Positions 30,872-42,195 of a DNA stretch of 64,000 bases are shown here, one piece after another; positions within the stretch are counted from its first letter, which is position 1; every line of letters begins with the position of its first letter. Source of the DNA: Phymatolithon calcareum (lineage: Eukaryota > Rhodophyta > Florideophyceae > Hapalidiales); contig OZ345369.1 in the NCBI GenBank assembly GCA_977006965.1, positions 744,001 to 808,000 of the forward strand, read 5' to 3'. The notes under the pieces were generated by a model. That model did no database searches. It was not told where the DNA came from and worked only from the letters and a program-made list of their open reading frames with translations. A program made the position numbers and the translations under genes.

Positions 30872-33094
30872 CGAGTCAGCCCCACATTCCGGAATACCAT
30901 CCGGATAGTCTTGAGCTTGGTCTGCTTTCGCTCTTTCAATCTCCTTCGCATTCAGATTGGAGTTTTTCAGCTTCGCCGCCAATGCCTCTAGAGAGGCTCC
31001 GTTGATCACTTCGAGCGGGTCAATAACGTTACCAAGAGATTTAGACATTTTACGGCCCTTCTTGTCGCGCACCAGCGAATGCAGTAGAATAGTCTTGAAA
31101 GGAAGCTTTCCTGTAAGACCCAAACTCATCATGACCATGCGTGCCACCCAGAAAAAGAGAATATCATGGCCAGTTTCCAACATCGTTGTGGGGAAGAAAG
31201 CCGCAAGATCCTCGGTTTCATTCGGCCAGCCGAACACAGAGAATGGGAAAAGGCCAGACGAAAACCACGTATCAAGAACATCCTCATCTTGCTCAAGCGA
31301 AATGAATTTCGCATCCACACCCAGCTTCTCAACAGCCCTGGTAAGCGCTTCCTCTTCTGAACGCCCCACAACCCACACATCGTCAGAAGCAACCTTTGCC
31401 TTCGCGTCCGCAGTTGCCTCACGTGAGACAGTGGCCTTGTATGCCGGAATACGATGACCCCACCACAATTGACGGGAGACGCACCAATCTGTGATGTTAT
31501 CCAGCCAATTGTACCATATCGACTTGAACGCAGGGGGCACGATTTTGAGCTCTCCACTTCTGGCGGCATCAGCAGAGCGTTTCGCGAGATCTTTGCAGTT
31601 CACGTACCATTGTGGCTTCAACATGGGTTCAACGACATCCCCAGATCTGGAACAAATCGGGAGCGACATTGGGTTGGGCTTTTTCTCACGCAGCAAGCCG
31701 AGCTCAGAAAGCTTTTTCTCAACCTCCATGCGAGCAACGTATCGCTTCATACCCGCAAACTCGCCACCGTTCTCATTGATATCGCCATCATCTGAGAAAA
31801 TCGTGATCTCTGGAAGATTATTTCTCCGGCCACACTCGAAATCGTTCGGATCATGAGCTGGAGTGACCTTAACGGCACCGGTACCAAATTCCATGTCAAC
31901 AAGCACCCCATCCGCTATCACAGGAATCTTACGGTCCACAAGTGGATGTTGCAAGAGTTTGCCGATAAGATGCTTGTAGCGCGGATCGTCCGAATGCACT
32001 GCAACAGCGGTATCACCAAGCATTGTTTCCAAGCGGGTAGTCGCCACCACCAATTCCTCATCTGTTCCTTCAACCTTGTACGCGAAGTGCGTGAGCACGC
32101 CAAATTCAACCTCCTCGTCATGTCCTGGAACTTTGCGCTTAGAAAAAGCTTCAATTTCGATAGTGTCCACCTCAATGTTTGATATCGCGGTTCGCAAGGA
32201 ACTGGACCAGTTCACAAGCCGGTTTGTGCGATACAGCAACCCGTCATCATAAAAGCGGACAAACGCTTCTTTCACAGCGTTGCTCAACTTGTCGCTCATA
32301 GTGAATTGCTCCCTATTCCAGTCCATGGAACTGCCGATTCTCCGAAGCTGATGCACAATCTTGCCACCATATTCCTCCTTCCACTTCCAGACTTCCTCCA
32401 CAAACTTGTCTCTGCCCAACGCATGCCTGTCCACGCCTCTCGTCCTTGCAAGCTGCTTTTCGACCACAACCTGCGTCGCAATGCCGGCATGATCAACGCC
32501 TGGCACCCACAGAGTAACCTTTCCGTGCATGCGGTTGTATCTGGTAACGGCGTCCTCAACCGCGCACATCAGTGCATGGCCAAGATGCAAACTCCCCGTG
32601 ACATTCGGCGGAGGCAAGACCATCACAAAACGGGCAGACTCCGGCTTACCCTTCGCCTCGGCCGAGGTAGGACTAAAATAGCCCTGCTTCTCCCACCAGG
32701 CATACCATGAACTTTCCACGGCACGAGGCTGATAAGCCGTAGCCATCTCCGGCGCGAGACGTTTGAACTCGCCAGGCACCGTGGTATCGACAAAGTTCAC
32801 CGCGGCATCGCCAGCGGCCTGAGCCTCCGCCTTCTTACGCTTCTTTTCGGATGCTTTCGACGAGGGCTCCTTTTTGCCGGTGTTCTTCCCAGCAGCGGCC
32901 GCAGCGGCCGTCGTCGCTTTGAGCTCCTTCTTCTTCTTCAATGCGGCTAACTTCTCAAGCTTCTTCACACGGGATCGCGGAAGGACCGCTTTTCCAGCGT
33001 CATCCATCTGCAGGTATTCGTCAAGCGTCACGGGAGTTGCCGACGTGCTTCCCGCGGCAATGCCAGACGTTTCCGATGCCGGCTCGGAATTCAT
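29831..33094 (-). CDS. VARS: Valyl-tRNA synthetase
   Basis: This class I aminoacyl-tRNA synthetase of 1087 residues charges tRNA-Val. It starts with a Lys/Ala-rich extension (about 40-100), common in eukaryotic cytosolic enzymes. The ATP-binding signature PPPNVTGSLHLGHAL is at 161-175 (HLGH 170-173). The CP1 editing domain with TTRLETMLGDTAVAVH is near 352-367. RQLWWGHRIPAY is at 541-552, DVLDTWFSSGLFPFS near 605-619, and KMSKS at 682-686. The anticodon-binding domain and a C-terminal coiled coil (from about 1035) follow. Length and motif order are complete, so the gene should be functional. No organelle transit peptide is apparent, so a cytosolic enzyme is the simplest reading. It is divergent from the apyrase gene across 434 bases, and its 3' third is duplicated at 60492-61961. 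Confidence 0.97.
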   Translation of the reverse strand: MNSEPASETSGIAAGSTSATPVTLDEYLQMDDAGKAVLPRSRVKKLEKLAALKKKKELKATTAAAAAAGKNTGKKEPSSKASEKKRKKAEAQAAGDAAVNFVDTTVPGEFKRLAPEMATAYQPRAVESSWYAWWEKQGYFSPTSAEAKGKPESARFVMVLPPPNVTGSLHLGHALMCAVEDAVTRYNRMHGKVTLWVPGVDHAGIATQVVVEKQLARTRGVDRHALGRDKFVEEVWKWKEEYGGKIVHQLRRIGSSMDWNREQFTMSDKLSNAVKEAFVRFYDDGLLYRTNRLVNWSSSLRTAISNIEVDTIEIEAFSKRKVPGHDEEVEFGVLTHFAYKVEGTDEELVVATTRLETMLGDTAVAVHSDDPRYKHLIGKLLQHPLVDRKIPVIADGVLVDMEFGTGAVKVTPAHDPNDFECGRRNNLPEITIFSDDGDINENGGEFAGMKRYVARMEVEKKLSELGLLREKKPNPMSLPICSRSGDVVEPMLKPQWYVNCKDLAKRSADAARSGELKIVPPAFKSIWYNWLDNITDWCVSRQLWWGHRIPAYKATVSREATADAKAKVASDDVWVVGRSEEEALTRAVEKLGVDAKFISLEQDEDVLDTWFSSGLFPFSVFGWPNETEDLAAFFPTTMLETGHDILFFWVARMVMMSLGLTGKLPFKTILLHSLVRDKKGRKMSKSLGNVIDPLEVINGASLEALAAKLKNSNLNAKEIERAKADQAQDYPDGIPECGADSLRIGLLAYMSQGGDINLDVQRVIGYRNFGNKLWNATRFAISHLGSDFQFSADGLAKAIGHGAPLDLWILSRLNQALKGVNDAFDCHKIGDAVQIAYKFWMNELCPIYLEGLKPIMRGEDAEAKQASQVVLYECLNAGLRILHPLMPYVTEELFQRLPGKNIAESIMISPFPTFCVSRNFAEAEEIVACVMRTVQALRFVKAEFDLKPSVKPAVFIMAANQDAADRIAPELVKALTPAKSVTILIAGKDEAPTGTVAKMVDDMYEVHVVLSGVIDLKVEVGKLDASAAEKKIAIEKLKNKMNAQGYDRVPEHVKAQNASTLEKRLTEVEKISKLADRFRLLMNKTPA

Positions 33095-33528
33095 TGCTGC
33101 GAAGTTCGTTCCGGTGCAGAAGGAAAGAGCGTCTTATTGATATCAAACCGCACGGAGGGCAAATTAGATAATCTTATCGCGGTGGACTTCCTTTATCGTA
33201 CCACGATGACACCGTCGGTGGACAATCATCATCACAGCAAAGCGTGTCGGCTGTGCTGTACTACTGAATCATACTTTTTTAGACTAGTTGTACACGTGCT
33301 CGTTGCATTACGCATTGCTGTAAACGGCTGTGTATGTCGTCATACATGTATTACACGTTTTTGTACCGAAGCGTAACTTGCGGCCGAAGACGGACAATGA
33401 TTGTCTTTCTCTAGCAAGACTTCCATCGCATCATCCCCCTGTCATCTTCCAAGACAGCTCTAGGAAACGAGCCCATCTGTGCTGCCCAGGCTCCAGCTGT
33501 CCCTGCAAAAGGGCTGCGAAGGACTGCA
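33095..33528. promoter_or_regulatory. Shared upstream region of VARS and apyrase
   Basis: These 434 bases lie between the ATG of the minus-strand valyl-tRNA synthetase gene and the ATG of the plus-strand apyrase gene. Both promoters must be within it or reach into the neighbouring gene. I see no clear TATA box or named motif. Confidence 0.5.
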
Positions 33529-34965
33529 ATGAGCGAAGTTCGGCGTCGCCGTCGGTCAGGCACCGAAATCTCTTCAAACGGAACAGCTCCGATCGAAGAG
33601 CTCGACCTGACACGATCTGCGAACGATGTTACGGACACACAGCCCCAGAAAACAATCGAGGAGACAATCGCAGGAGAGCGGTCGACAGCGATGCTTGTAA
33701 CTCTGGCAGGGATTGCACTTAGTGCGTTTTTTCTCTATCTCGGCCTATTCACGAAGATTCCACAAAAGAATGTATCTTATGCCGTCGTGATTGACGCCGG
33801 ATCTACTGGAACTCGCGCTCAAGTCTTTTCGTTCAAGGATGGTGCACTTTTGAAAACGAAAATGTTCTCTTCCTCGCAGCCCATTGCAGTCCTCGGGTTT
33901 GGTCCCGGTGCCGCGCCTGCATTTTTCAAACCGCTTCTCGACGACGTTCGTAACATGATTCCCGGTACAAAGCGTCGTCTATCGGTACCTTTGGCTCTAC
34001 GTGCTACAGGTGGACTACGTATGGTTGGACTCGACTTTGCGGACCGCGTGCTTGCTGAGGCCAAAACAGAGCTTAAGAAATCTGGGTTTCTGGTTCGTGA
34101 AGAATGGGTTTCGCTTCTGGACGGACATACCGAAGGAACAGGGGCCTGGGCCACAGCGAACTTTCTGCGCGGGCACTTTAACGGTACCGTATCCTCGTCA
34201 GCAGGTATCATGGAGCTTGGCGGCGCAAGTTTGCAGGTTGTCATTGATGGAACTGATGAAGCGCTGGCTGAGGCGGAGGAGTCTCGTCGTGTTGCCAACA
34301 ATGCTGTACAAGCACGACCGTTGTTGCCGCGTGTCATGGCGGTCAACGTGGGCGGGAAGAAGCGAAATCTGGTCTCGATGAATAGACAGGGGCTGGGTAT
34401 TATCGACTTTCGGAAAAAGTTGTACCTGCTGTTTGACCGAGAAGGTGTTCTTGAGGAGGAGAATCCGTGTTTCCGTAATGGAAAAGTGTTTGAAAACAAA
34501 TCGCTGCGCCTCGGTGTCGCAGACGCTGAGGAAGACCGTGTCGTGACGATTGCTGGACTCGGAAATTTCGAAAACTGTGTGGCTAGCGCCGAGATCACTC
34601 TCGCTCATTACGGCCCGCTGGACAAGAAAGTTTTGAGTCATGCGAGCGAATCCGAAATTTATGCGTACGCCTACATTTTTGATCGGACTGTTGGGCTTGG
34701 GTTGTCTGAGTCACCTTCAAAAGAGGAGCTTGTGAAGAAGGGCAAAGAACTTTGTGAAGGCAATGGCGAAATTGAGGGTGATTTCGACGAGGCTTGTGCA
34801 GATTTCTCTTACGTCTATTTGCTCCTCAGAGAAGTTACCAAAAACTTTTCGGAGGAAGGACCTAAGGTGAAACTCGTACAATACATTAATGGACATATGC
34901 TTGGGTGGCCGCTTGGAGTAGTGCTAAGCAGTTTTCATAAAGAACTGGCTAGCCAGCTCGAATAG
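33529..34965 (+). CDS. Membrane-anchored apyrase (GDA1/CD39 family)
   Basis: This 478-residue nucleoside di/triphosphatase should hydrolyse NTP and NDP, in the Golgi or secretory lumen or outside the cell. An Arg-rich cytosolic N-terminus is followed by a signal-anchor helix (about 54-74), giving type II topology. The apyrase conserved regions occur in order: VIDAGSTGTRAQVF (87-100), LRATGGLR (157-164), LLDGHTEGTGAWATANFL (196-213) with the likely catalytic E202, MELGGASLQVV (228-238), and a late INGHMLGWPLGVVL. Two residues depart from the usual forms: ATGGLR where ATAGLR is common, and GGASLQ where GGASTQ or GGASTE is common. Nucleotide binding may therefore be altered. The frame is intact and intronless; length fits the family. 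Confidence 0.93.
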   Translation: MSEVRRRRRSGTEISSNGTAPIEELDLTRSANDVTDTQPQKTIEETIAGERSTAMLVTLAGIALSAFFLYLGLFTKIPQKNVSYAVVIDAGSTGTRAQVFSFKDGALLKTKMFSSSQPIAVLGFGPGAAPAFFKPLLDDVRNMIPGTKRRLSVPLALRATGGLRMVGLDFADRVLAEAKTELKKSGFLVREEWVSLLDGHTEGTGAWATANFLRGHFNGTVSSSAGIMELGGASLQVVIDGTDEALAEAEESRRVANNAVQARPLLPRVMAVNVGGKKRNLVSMNRQGLGIIDFRKKLYLLFDREGVLEEENPCFRNGKVFENKSLRLGVADAEEDRVVTIAGLGNFENCVASAEITLAHYGPLDKKVLSHASESEIYAYAYIFDRTVGLGLSESPSKEELVKKGKELCEGNGEIEGDFDEACADFSYVYLLLREVTKNFSEEGPKVKLVQYINGHMLGWPLGVVLSSFHKELASQLE

Positions 34966-35430
34966 CTTCATTAGGATGGGATTTCGTCTGGCTTTTACTG
35001 TGTGGTTATCACTTTGACGTCTGGATGCAGAATGAAGCCCTGTCGACGACTGAGTAAAATTTTGGTTAATACAAGTCCTTGTTAGGATGTTGGACAGGAA
35101 GAGACCGAGCAGAAGGCACGGTGACGGTGCAGATGCTACGAAACTCGAAGTTATCAATGACGGTGAACGAATACTTGTTAATGGCTTCCCTGGACGTGGA
35201 TCGTCCCGTCGAACACGCACCACGTTCCGAAGGAGGTCAGAACGAGGAAGAAGCGGACGACTTCGATCTGGATGAAGATTGTTTCAATATAGATGTGCAA
35301 GCAGGCAACGTTGCTAGTACGCAGTGAGTAAGATTAGAGAGTAGTACTGGATAATCTGGCTGAGACTAGTCGTAAGACCGTGCAAGTGGAGAGTACTACT
35401 GGTTCCTTTTTGCAAGATGTTTTCTAAGCC
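34966..35430. other. Intergenic with a short split frame
   Basis: Two overlapping plus frames (35087-35275 and 35079-35327) together read as a short protein. It has a basic Arg/Ser-rich part and then an acidic tail (EEEADDFDLDEDCFNID), as if shifted by one base. It could be the relic of a small gene or the start of the transposon to its right. I do not call it. Confidence 0.3.
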
Positions 35431-36504
35431 TTACAGGCTTCTCTGCAGGTTGGAGGACAGAGTTTGTTTTAGGAGTGAGCTGCTTCCAGTGTTGGAAAAA
35501 ATTCGTTGAATTGTGCTTGTCAATATCCTTGTCCTCGCAATTACAGCGGGAAACGATGCGCGAAGAGACCCCGCGACAGAATCTGGGGATGCATCTCGAG
35601 GCAGATAGGACTCCTTTGATGGTTCCCACCTCAACAGAAATCCATGCCCGAAAGGAGACGACGTTGAACAAGCATTGTAATCAGTTAGCGCTTCGGTACT
35701 GAGGTCCAATCCAGACTCCCACGTCCCCTCTGACCATTTAAGTGAGCGTTGATGTAGAACGTGGGTAGATTTTTCGGGCCAGAACTTCCGAGAATCACAG
35801 CTCTTTGAGAGCACGACCTTTCTCTCCTCATGACCAATGATCTGGACGCCAACAACCTGAACACAGCGGAGATTGCGCATTGCGTTTTTCTTTTCCCGAT
35901 ATAACGCTCGTTCTCGAATATCGGCTGTTATCTGCAGCGCCTCGCACAAATCCGCATATGTATCGAATAAAATCTCACAAGATGGAACGGACATTGGTGC
36001 AGACATCATGACACGGTACTCAGAGGGAAACAAAGCACATGTTGTCGTTGTGTTTCGCAAGAAAAGTGACGCAAGTAGTCGAAACTCATACAGAGTGCAG
36101 TCCATCGACTTCGATGTCAATGACACCTGTCGAATCGAGTTGGCGGCATATAGGTAAGTGAAATTGCGGCTCATTTCTGCGTGGGTGACATTGAGCACCT
36201 TAACACCAGCAAGATTTGCGAAGAAAATTGTACGGTGGAATAGTCGCTCTGTGGCTGACGACGGACCCCGAACTAGTCTTTCTGTTTCGTGCACACGTCG
36301 AGCTGTGAATCTCATTTCGCCCTTCAGCTGAGAGACACGATGGTACAGTAATGCATTGCTTTCTTCCAGCTCTTCGATACGAGAGGAAAAGACAGAAGTT
36401 GATAAGGCATCGCTTGGGCATTCTGGCGGTCCTGAAATCGCTAAAGGAATGGTTGAGGGTGCGATCGGTAGGATTCTCCGGGTGCGCGGAGGAGGGTTAT
36501 TCAT
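35431..36504 (-). CDS. Unknown coiled-coil protein, probably transposon-linked
   Basis: The frame has 357 codons from the ATG at 36502-36504. A Pro/Arg-rich start leads into a coiled coil (about 44-75: SRIEELEESNALLYHRVSQL), then a mixed helical domain with no motif I know. The gene is divergent from the decayed transposase at 36848, with 343 bases between them. DNA transposons of several superfamilies carry such a second gene for a DNA-binding partner, so an accessory transposon protein is my best guess. Unlike the transposase it is not broken. It could equally be an unrelated host gene. Confidence 0.5.
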   Translation of the reverse strand: MNNPPPRTRRILPIAPSTIPLAISGPPECPSDALSTSVFSSRIEELEESNALLYHRVSQLKGEMRFTARRVHETERLVRGPSSATERLFHRTIFFANLAGVKVLNVTHAEMSRNFTYLYAANSIRQVSLTSKSMDCTLYEFRLLASLFLRNTTTTCALFPSEYRVMMSAPMSVPSCEILFDTYADLCEALQITADIRERALYREKKNAMRNLRCVQVVGVQIIGHEERKVVLSKSCDSRKFWPEKSTHVLHQRSLKWSEGTWESGLDLSTEALTDYNACSTSSPFGHGFLLRWEPSKESYLPRDASPDSVAGSLRASFPAVIARTRILTSTIQRIFSNTGSSSLLKQTLSSNLQRSL

Positions 36505-36847
36505 CAAGATTCCAATCTCTTTTGAGCTATGCAGAGGATCCCACGCAATTCAAGTGAACTTTGCAGAGCGTCAAGTGAAAAAATCGGTTATAAAGTATAT
36601 CATGGTGTTCATGACTTCGGAAAAGGACTCAATATGACCACAAAATCAAAGTCAATCAGCCACGTTAATCACAAGCATCAATTACGTAGTACAAAGGCTC
36701 CTCTTTTACACCCTCAGCCTCTTCACCGATTCACAGATATTTCTGAACGACGCCAAAACCAATCTAGACAAATACTCGTTTCTAGTGTTTTAAGCTCTCG
36801 CATCATCCTGCTATATTCTGACTCACTCTTCCCACTCGGATACTAAA

Positions 36848-39800
36848 ATGATGCCGACGTCACGCGGTCGTGTTGCAAAAACAAGGCGCAGTCGTCATCG
36901 ATTCAGGCACACTCCTCTGCTGACGGCTGGCCCTCAGTCTGTCCCCACAGCTTTCACGAATATTCGCGCCAGAGATTCTGAAAGAGAAACCATAGGCACA
37001 GCAAGCACCCCAGAAGCTTGCGATAATCCTACAAGTGTCGGCTTTCGCTCCGTGCGACACCCTCATAACGTGACGCATTGTGATCGATACGGTTTGGATG
37101 AAAGGATTGACGACGAAGACTCGGATGTTCTTAATGATTCTCCTCCTGAAAGTCCTGTATTAGATTCTGGAGGTGATGATATTGGTTCAGGGATATACGA
37201 CGGGGAAGCGGAGGACACACAAAACCTGGAAAGTCACAAGTTTCAAATCTCAACATGGCAGGTGCTTTGGGGTCTCATCACTACTAACGGCAGCCGAAAA
37301 CTGAGGAGAAACCAATATCAATCTGCTCGTATTCTCGCGGAGGCGTTCTCAAAAGAGGGAGTGATTTCCTGGAGGAAGGGAATACTTGGGGGCGGAGTTT
37401 CATCCGAGCTGGACGATATCAGCTCGTTACCGCACTACACAACACTCCAAAAAAAGTACCGCCCGTTCCTATTGAATACTCTGGCACCCAGAGGCCTCAT
37501 TGTGGACGCCGATGTAGATGTTTCAAAAGCTGGTGCGCGGCATCAAGATCTGATCTTACGCAGGGTACCTGAAGAAAAGGTTGTAATAATACCACCTATC
37601 GAATATGCCAGAGCCGACATGTCCACATATCCGGTATGGCAGCAGATTGTTAACAATTCAATGGCCGTGCAAACCGAATATTCGACGACCGGACGCACTT
37701 CCGTATCTTTAAATTCTGAATGTCCTGATTTGTGGCCGCTCGTGGCGGCACGGGGATGGTTCTGCGGTCAACAAAGCGCGTTGCACTTGGATGGCGCAGA
37801 AGCTGGTTGCACATCATTTGCTGAGGTCGGGGACGTACTAAACGCTATACTTCTCACGAATTCGCTAGGTCCACTTTCAGAGCGCCTGAACCGCTGCTTT
37901 CAAGCTGCAGATTCATCGCGAACCGATGTTTCCCTCTATGGCGTAGTTTTACATACATGGAATGTACACCACGCCAATCGTCGCAGCGAAACTATATTTA
38001 ATGAGGACACGTCGGCGCACCTAACTTCTCTGGATCACGATATTGTAAGAGTTTTTAACTACATTTCGTACAAATCGCCATCAGACGCTGTCAATGTGCA
38101 GATTCCGGAGATTCCACATGAATCAGATGCAGCGAGCGTGAATCAGGACGATGAAATCTTTCCAAGCTCGTCCAGGCAAAACAAAAGAAAATCACCGGAA
38201 GTGCAAGAAGCTTTAAAGGCCAGACGCGAAGCCCTAAAAAAACGGAAAAAACAGATTGATAACGCGTGACGTAATTGGTCGAAGCCTATCTTAAAGCCAG
38301 GAGACTTTGTGGTAATGCTTCTCCCGTGTGTTGATAACGACTTGGAGGAAACTCAACCAGCTTCTCGTCGCCCAATTCTCACAGAAGTGGACAGATGTTC
38401 ACGTCTATGCATTGTCACTCGGTTCTGGATCGAAAACGAGGAGCGAAGCACCCACGCTTTCTGGATAGATGGCGGTACTGACATGGATGGAATCCTAGAA
38501 AGTGACATAAGTGACGAGAACATGCTGCGAAAGTATTGTAATTCTTTCTATTCCACATCTTCTGATTGCCAGCTGAGAGATGTTCAAAGTCTATCAATAC
38601 CGAAAATTCATACCGGACTACGTGGCTGGGAAAAGTTCACGCCTACAAGTAGCATCGGAACTCTTGCAAATGGCGATCACTACTTTATTTACCGGTTCCT
38701 GATCTTCTGGGATGGTTTTCAATTAGCACGGGGAAAATCATCTTCCGGTGAGGGTGTATACCTTCTTTGCTTAAATCTTCCAGTTGCTGCACGCTTATCC
38801 CCCAGCGCCGTTCGAATAATAAGTGCAACCCCTCCCGGCGTATCTGTGAATGTGGTCTTTGAGAACTAAATTTCTGACATTGTACAAGGCATGATTACTG
38901 GCTTCGTCGATTATGACGCGGAAGGCACAGAGCGTCGGATATTCCTGGATCAGGTTGGTTTCATCGGGGACACACTGGCTTTAAACTAAATACTTGACAC
39001 TCTAGGTCATACCGGGGTGTCTTGTTGCCACCTTTACCTTTTTTCGCGGCGTGCATCCACTATGGTTGACAGCAGGTACGCTGGAAATGGCGCATGGCAT
39101 GCTGTCTTCTACCCTGCGCAATTTTTTCCATCATAGCGCGGTGCGCGACTCTGAAGCGAAACCTGAGACCTGTCGACTTTTGGGACTGAAACCTACAGTT
39201 GGTACTGCAACTTCGATAATACTACGTCTGCGGAAAGCCATGTTTGATGCGAGAGCCAGTATTCCGCAGACGTCAACAGGGAATTTCGTCGTCCCCTATT
39301 TGCTGGATCCTTACCGTGCATGTCTCGTAGCCCCAGACCATCTTCTCACGGGCCATTTCCGTGACTGTATGGCACTTGTCTTGCGTCTTTTGCCTTCAAA
39401 AAGCTATCGAAGAACGTGTGAACGATTTCTTTTGGCATTCCTAAATGATGCTAGCTTGCCGACACAGAACCGCCTAATAGACCACGAGAAAAAGACCTTA
39501 TATTCGATGTCTATGTCTGAGCTGTACGCTCTCTCTCTTATCGCTCACCACGCTATTCTGGCAAGCTGTCGAAGCGAGCAGGAGGGTAATGGAAACCACA
39601 AATACATCACCCTGAAATGTGAGGAATCAATAGACTTGTTGGGGTCTTGTTCGCGCCTCATAGCTTAGACTTTCCAGCGTCCACGCTTGAGCATCGGCCT
39701 TGATTTATTAATGGAATATGAATCTGATGGGGAACGTTTGCACCGTTTGCAGTCAATAACAGAAGCACATCTTGAGAAAGTAAGATCAGTTTGTGCAATG

Positions 39801-41075
39801 AGTGATGACGATGTGTCGCTTCTCCAAGACCCTGAATGCTCACGTGAAAGGAAGGCCGAACTGCTGAGAGCGCACCGTGATACGTTGATTGCCATAAAAT
39901 CAGTTGACAAACCTAACGTTCACAGATTGCGAGAACTGATGTTCACTACTTTGCCCATGGTGGGACAAGCAGTCCGCATTGGTGAGCTGGTTTTAGAAAA
40001 GACACACCAAATTCTGAAGAGATCAGTCAAACTGTCTAACAATAAGCAAGTGCAACTGCATGCGATGCGGGGTGCTGCGATTGGAGACTGGCAGGGTCGC
40101 TTGACAATGCTCGCTCAAGAGGCCATATCCACCACTGAGATTGGTCATCCCGCATTGCGAGGATGCATGCGCTTGCTCTGTGGCAGAGATTACATAGCTT
40201 CTATTCGAGGAGCGCTCAGCAAAAATAACTGTGATCTTGTAACCCGCACCTTAGGGCCACCGGCACTCATACCAAGGGAGCTTCTGGCGCAAGGTCAGAG
40301 CGTTTTATCCCCCAGAGCCCATTCAACAAGCTCAAAATTGACCTGGGCCCTCTCACGAACACATCCTTTCGATCCGAGTGCAGATACGAGCTCTACCGTC
40401 ACAGAGAAGCTTATGGACACGCTAATCCTAGCGTAAAATAGTTACATCCCGCAACAAATTACTCTTACAGCGGACGAAGCCTCTTCTCGATACTCGTCAG
40501 GGGCAGAGGGTACCCGTTTCAGACGCGGTGACATTCTGGAATTCATGTGCTACAATCCCAATGTGCTTCCGTTTCACCGGCCGTTCCTTGTCCAAGTTAA
40601 TAAGCTTCCACGCATTTCCTGTTCGGAACGAGCAATTGGGGCATCTTTGTGGTGTGTGCTACACTTTATCGTCCTCAAACGGTCTACTGGAGATACATCT
40701 CTTCTAGAAGCCGTACTTACCTGCCTTCCCGTGAGCAGCGCCCCACAGCACCCAAGTCAAGATCGATTCATCGCATACAAAGTTGATTTACAGGCGCCCG
40801 TCTCTTTGGAAAAATTGAATGACACTGTTCGACGTGCAGGAGTTCTACATCCCTGCTTTGACTTTAAATGTCTACCCATCCTCAACACACAAGCGATCGA
40901 TCATGGAGAGTACAACGAGCCTCTTAGTGGTGGTTCTTTTCTGGCCTTAACACGCCAGAATGGCTTCCCCCAAGAAGGGCTAAGGTTTCTAGTTTTGTTC
41001 ATATATCTCCAAGTGAGAACAGCTTCGGAGAGCACAAATTCCTTATATGTAGAAAAGCATCCCAGCGTTTACTAG
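36848..41075 (+). pseudogene. Decayed Tnp2-like transposase gene
   Basis: About 1400 codons read nearly continuously. In-frame stops fall at 38267 (TGA), 38867 (TAA), 38987 (TAA), 39666 (TAG) and 40434 (TAA), with one frame shift near 39075-39120. The N-terminal 473 codons are acidic, then helical, ending in a basic nuclear-type stretch (KARREALKKRKKQ). The middle has YRFLIFWDGFQL, GEGVYLLCLNLP, RRIFLDQVGFIGDTLALN and LDTLGHTGVSCCH. This is the layout of the Tnp2/CACTA transposase core, where a conserved Asp precedes PAL or LAL and a G-H-x(n)-C-x-C element. The C-terminal part has VHRLRELMFTTLPMVG and ELVLEKTHQILKRSV, like the FGPLRxxW..E.KHxxxK block of related transposases. I found no terminal inverted repeats. 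The superfamily call is tentative; transposase origin is likely. Confidence 0.65.
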
Positions 41076-42167
41076 CAGCCTGCGCCATGCTTTCTTTCAA
41101 TGCTTAGAAGTTCCCCGATCTGACAACGCGCGCCCCAAATTTCTTCCCCAAGAAGATACACCACTCTCGAACAGAACGCTTCGAACGCGTTCGATTCGTC
41201 GGCGCTTGCGCTGCGCGACGATGCGCTTCGTGCAAGCCAGTGGATTTGAAGCACGCCAGGCGGCGATCTTCGAGATTCTTCACGAGCAAGGCATGGTGCA
41301 CTATCATACAACGGTCCCCTCTTGCGGAAAATGCTAGACCAGGTGGAAGCGTCGCGCGAACAGCCAACAACCGCAGCATGGGCGGCGCAAAAGCGCGTAT
41401 TGCGAGTATTCTCGCCATGAGCTTTTCAATGACTTTCGGAGGATTCAATGGACCAGTTAGACTAATGCCAACAGTTAGTGTCTGTGTGACTGCGCTTCAC
41501 ATATATCTTGCCCAGTATTGACGACTTAACTTCATGACGTGCATAAGGCCAGGTGTAAACAAGGTCCGGATGACTCCGATTATTGCTGATGTCTGTCAGT
41601 GGTACCGTTGATGATGAGAAACAAAGCCGGTACGCAGCATCGCACGTGCATACCCACAACCAATCAAATTTAGCGTGCTAGCCATCTCAAAACTGTAGTC
41701 CCGTAACTCTGATTCCGTCGTCGACGTCAAATACTATGAGATTAAACTCGTATGATTACATAATTGTAGTATTTGGTCATTCTTGCTCCCCCAGTGTAGT
41801 TTAACCAGGGGAAGGTTAGAAAAGGAGTAACGCAGAATCTAAAAGTATCAAAATTTGTATTAAAAAGTACGCCTGTTTCGTACTGCGTTATTTATGAGAT
41901 TATTCTTGTTTCAAAAGTATTAACGCCAATTTGAAGAATTATTGGGCAATTGTGTGTCTGTCCAATAATGACAGCCGATCGGTAAATGCCAAGGCAGCAC
42001 TTGCGCCTCACCGGATCTTCAGTGCTCGACATGTGCATTAAATGCTGCTTGTCCTTGGAAATGGTTGGTGGCCTGTTTCTGCAGACGTTTTAAAAAGTGG
42101 GGCGCGATTTTGGGAATTAGGGTAAAACTTCGTGGGGTGTTCTCAGGTTCGAGGAAATTGTACAAGC

Positions 42168-42195
42168 CCTCTTCAACCGTGCACGGTTGAAGAGG
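42168..42195. repeat. 28-base perfect palindrome
   Basis: The half-site CCTCTTCAACCGTG is followed at once by its exact reverse complement CACGGTTGAAGAGG, with no spacer. It sits in a minus-strand frame (42019-42387). Confidence 0.95.
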
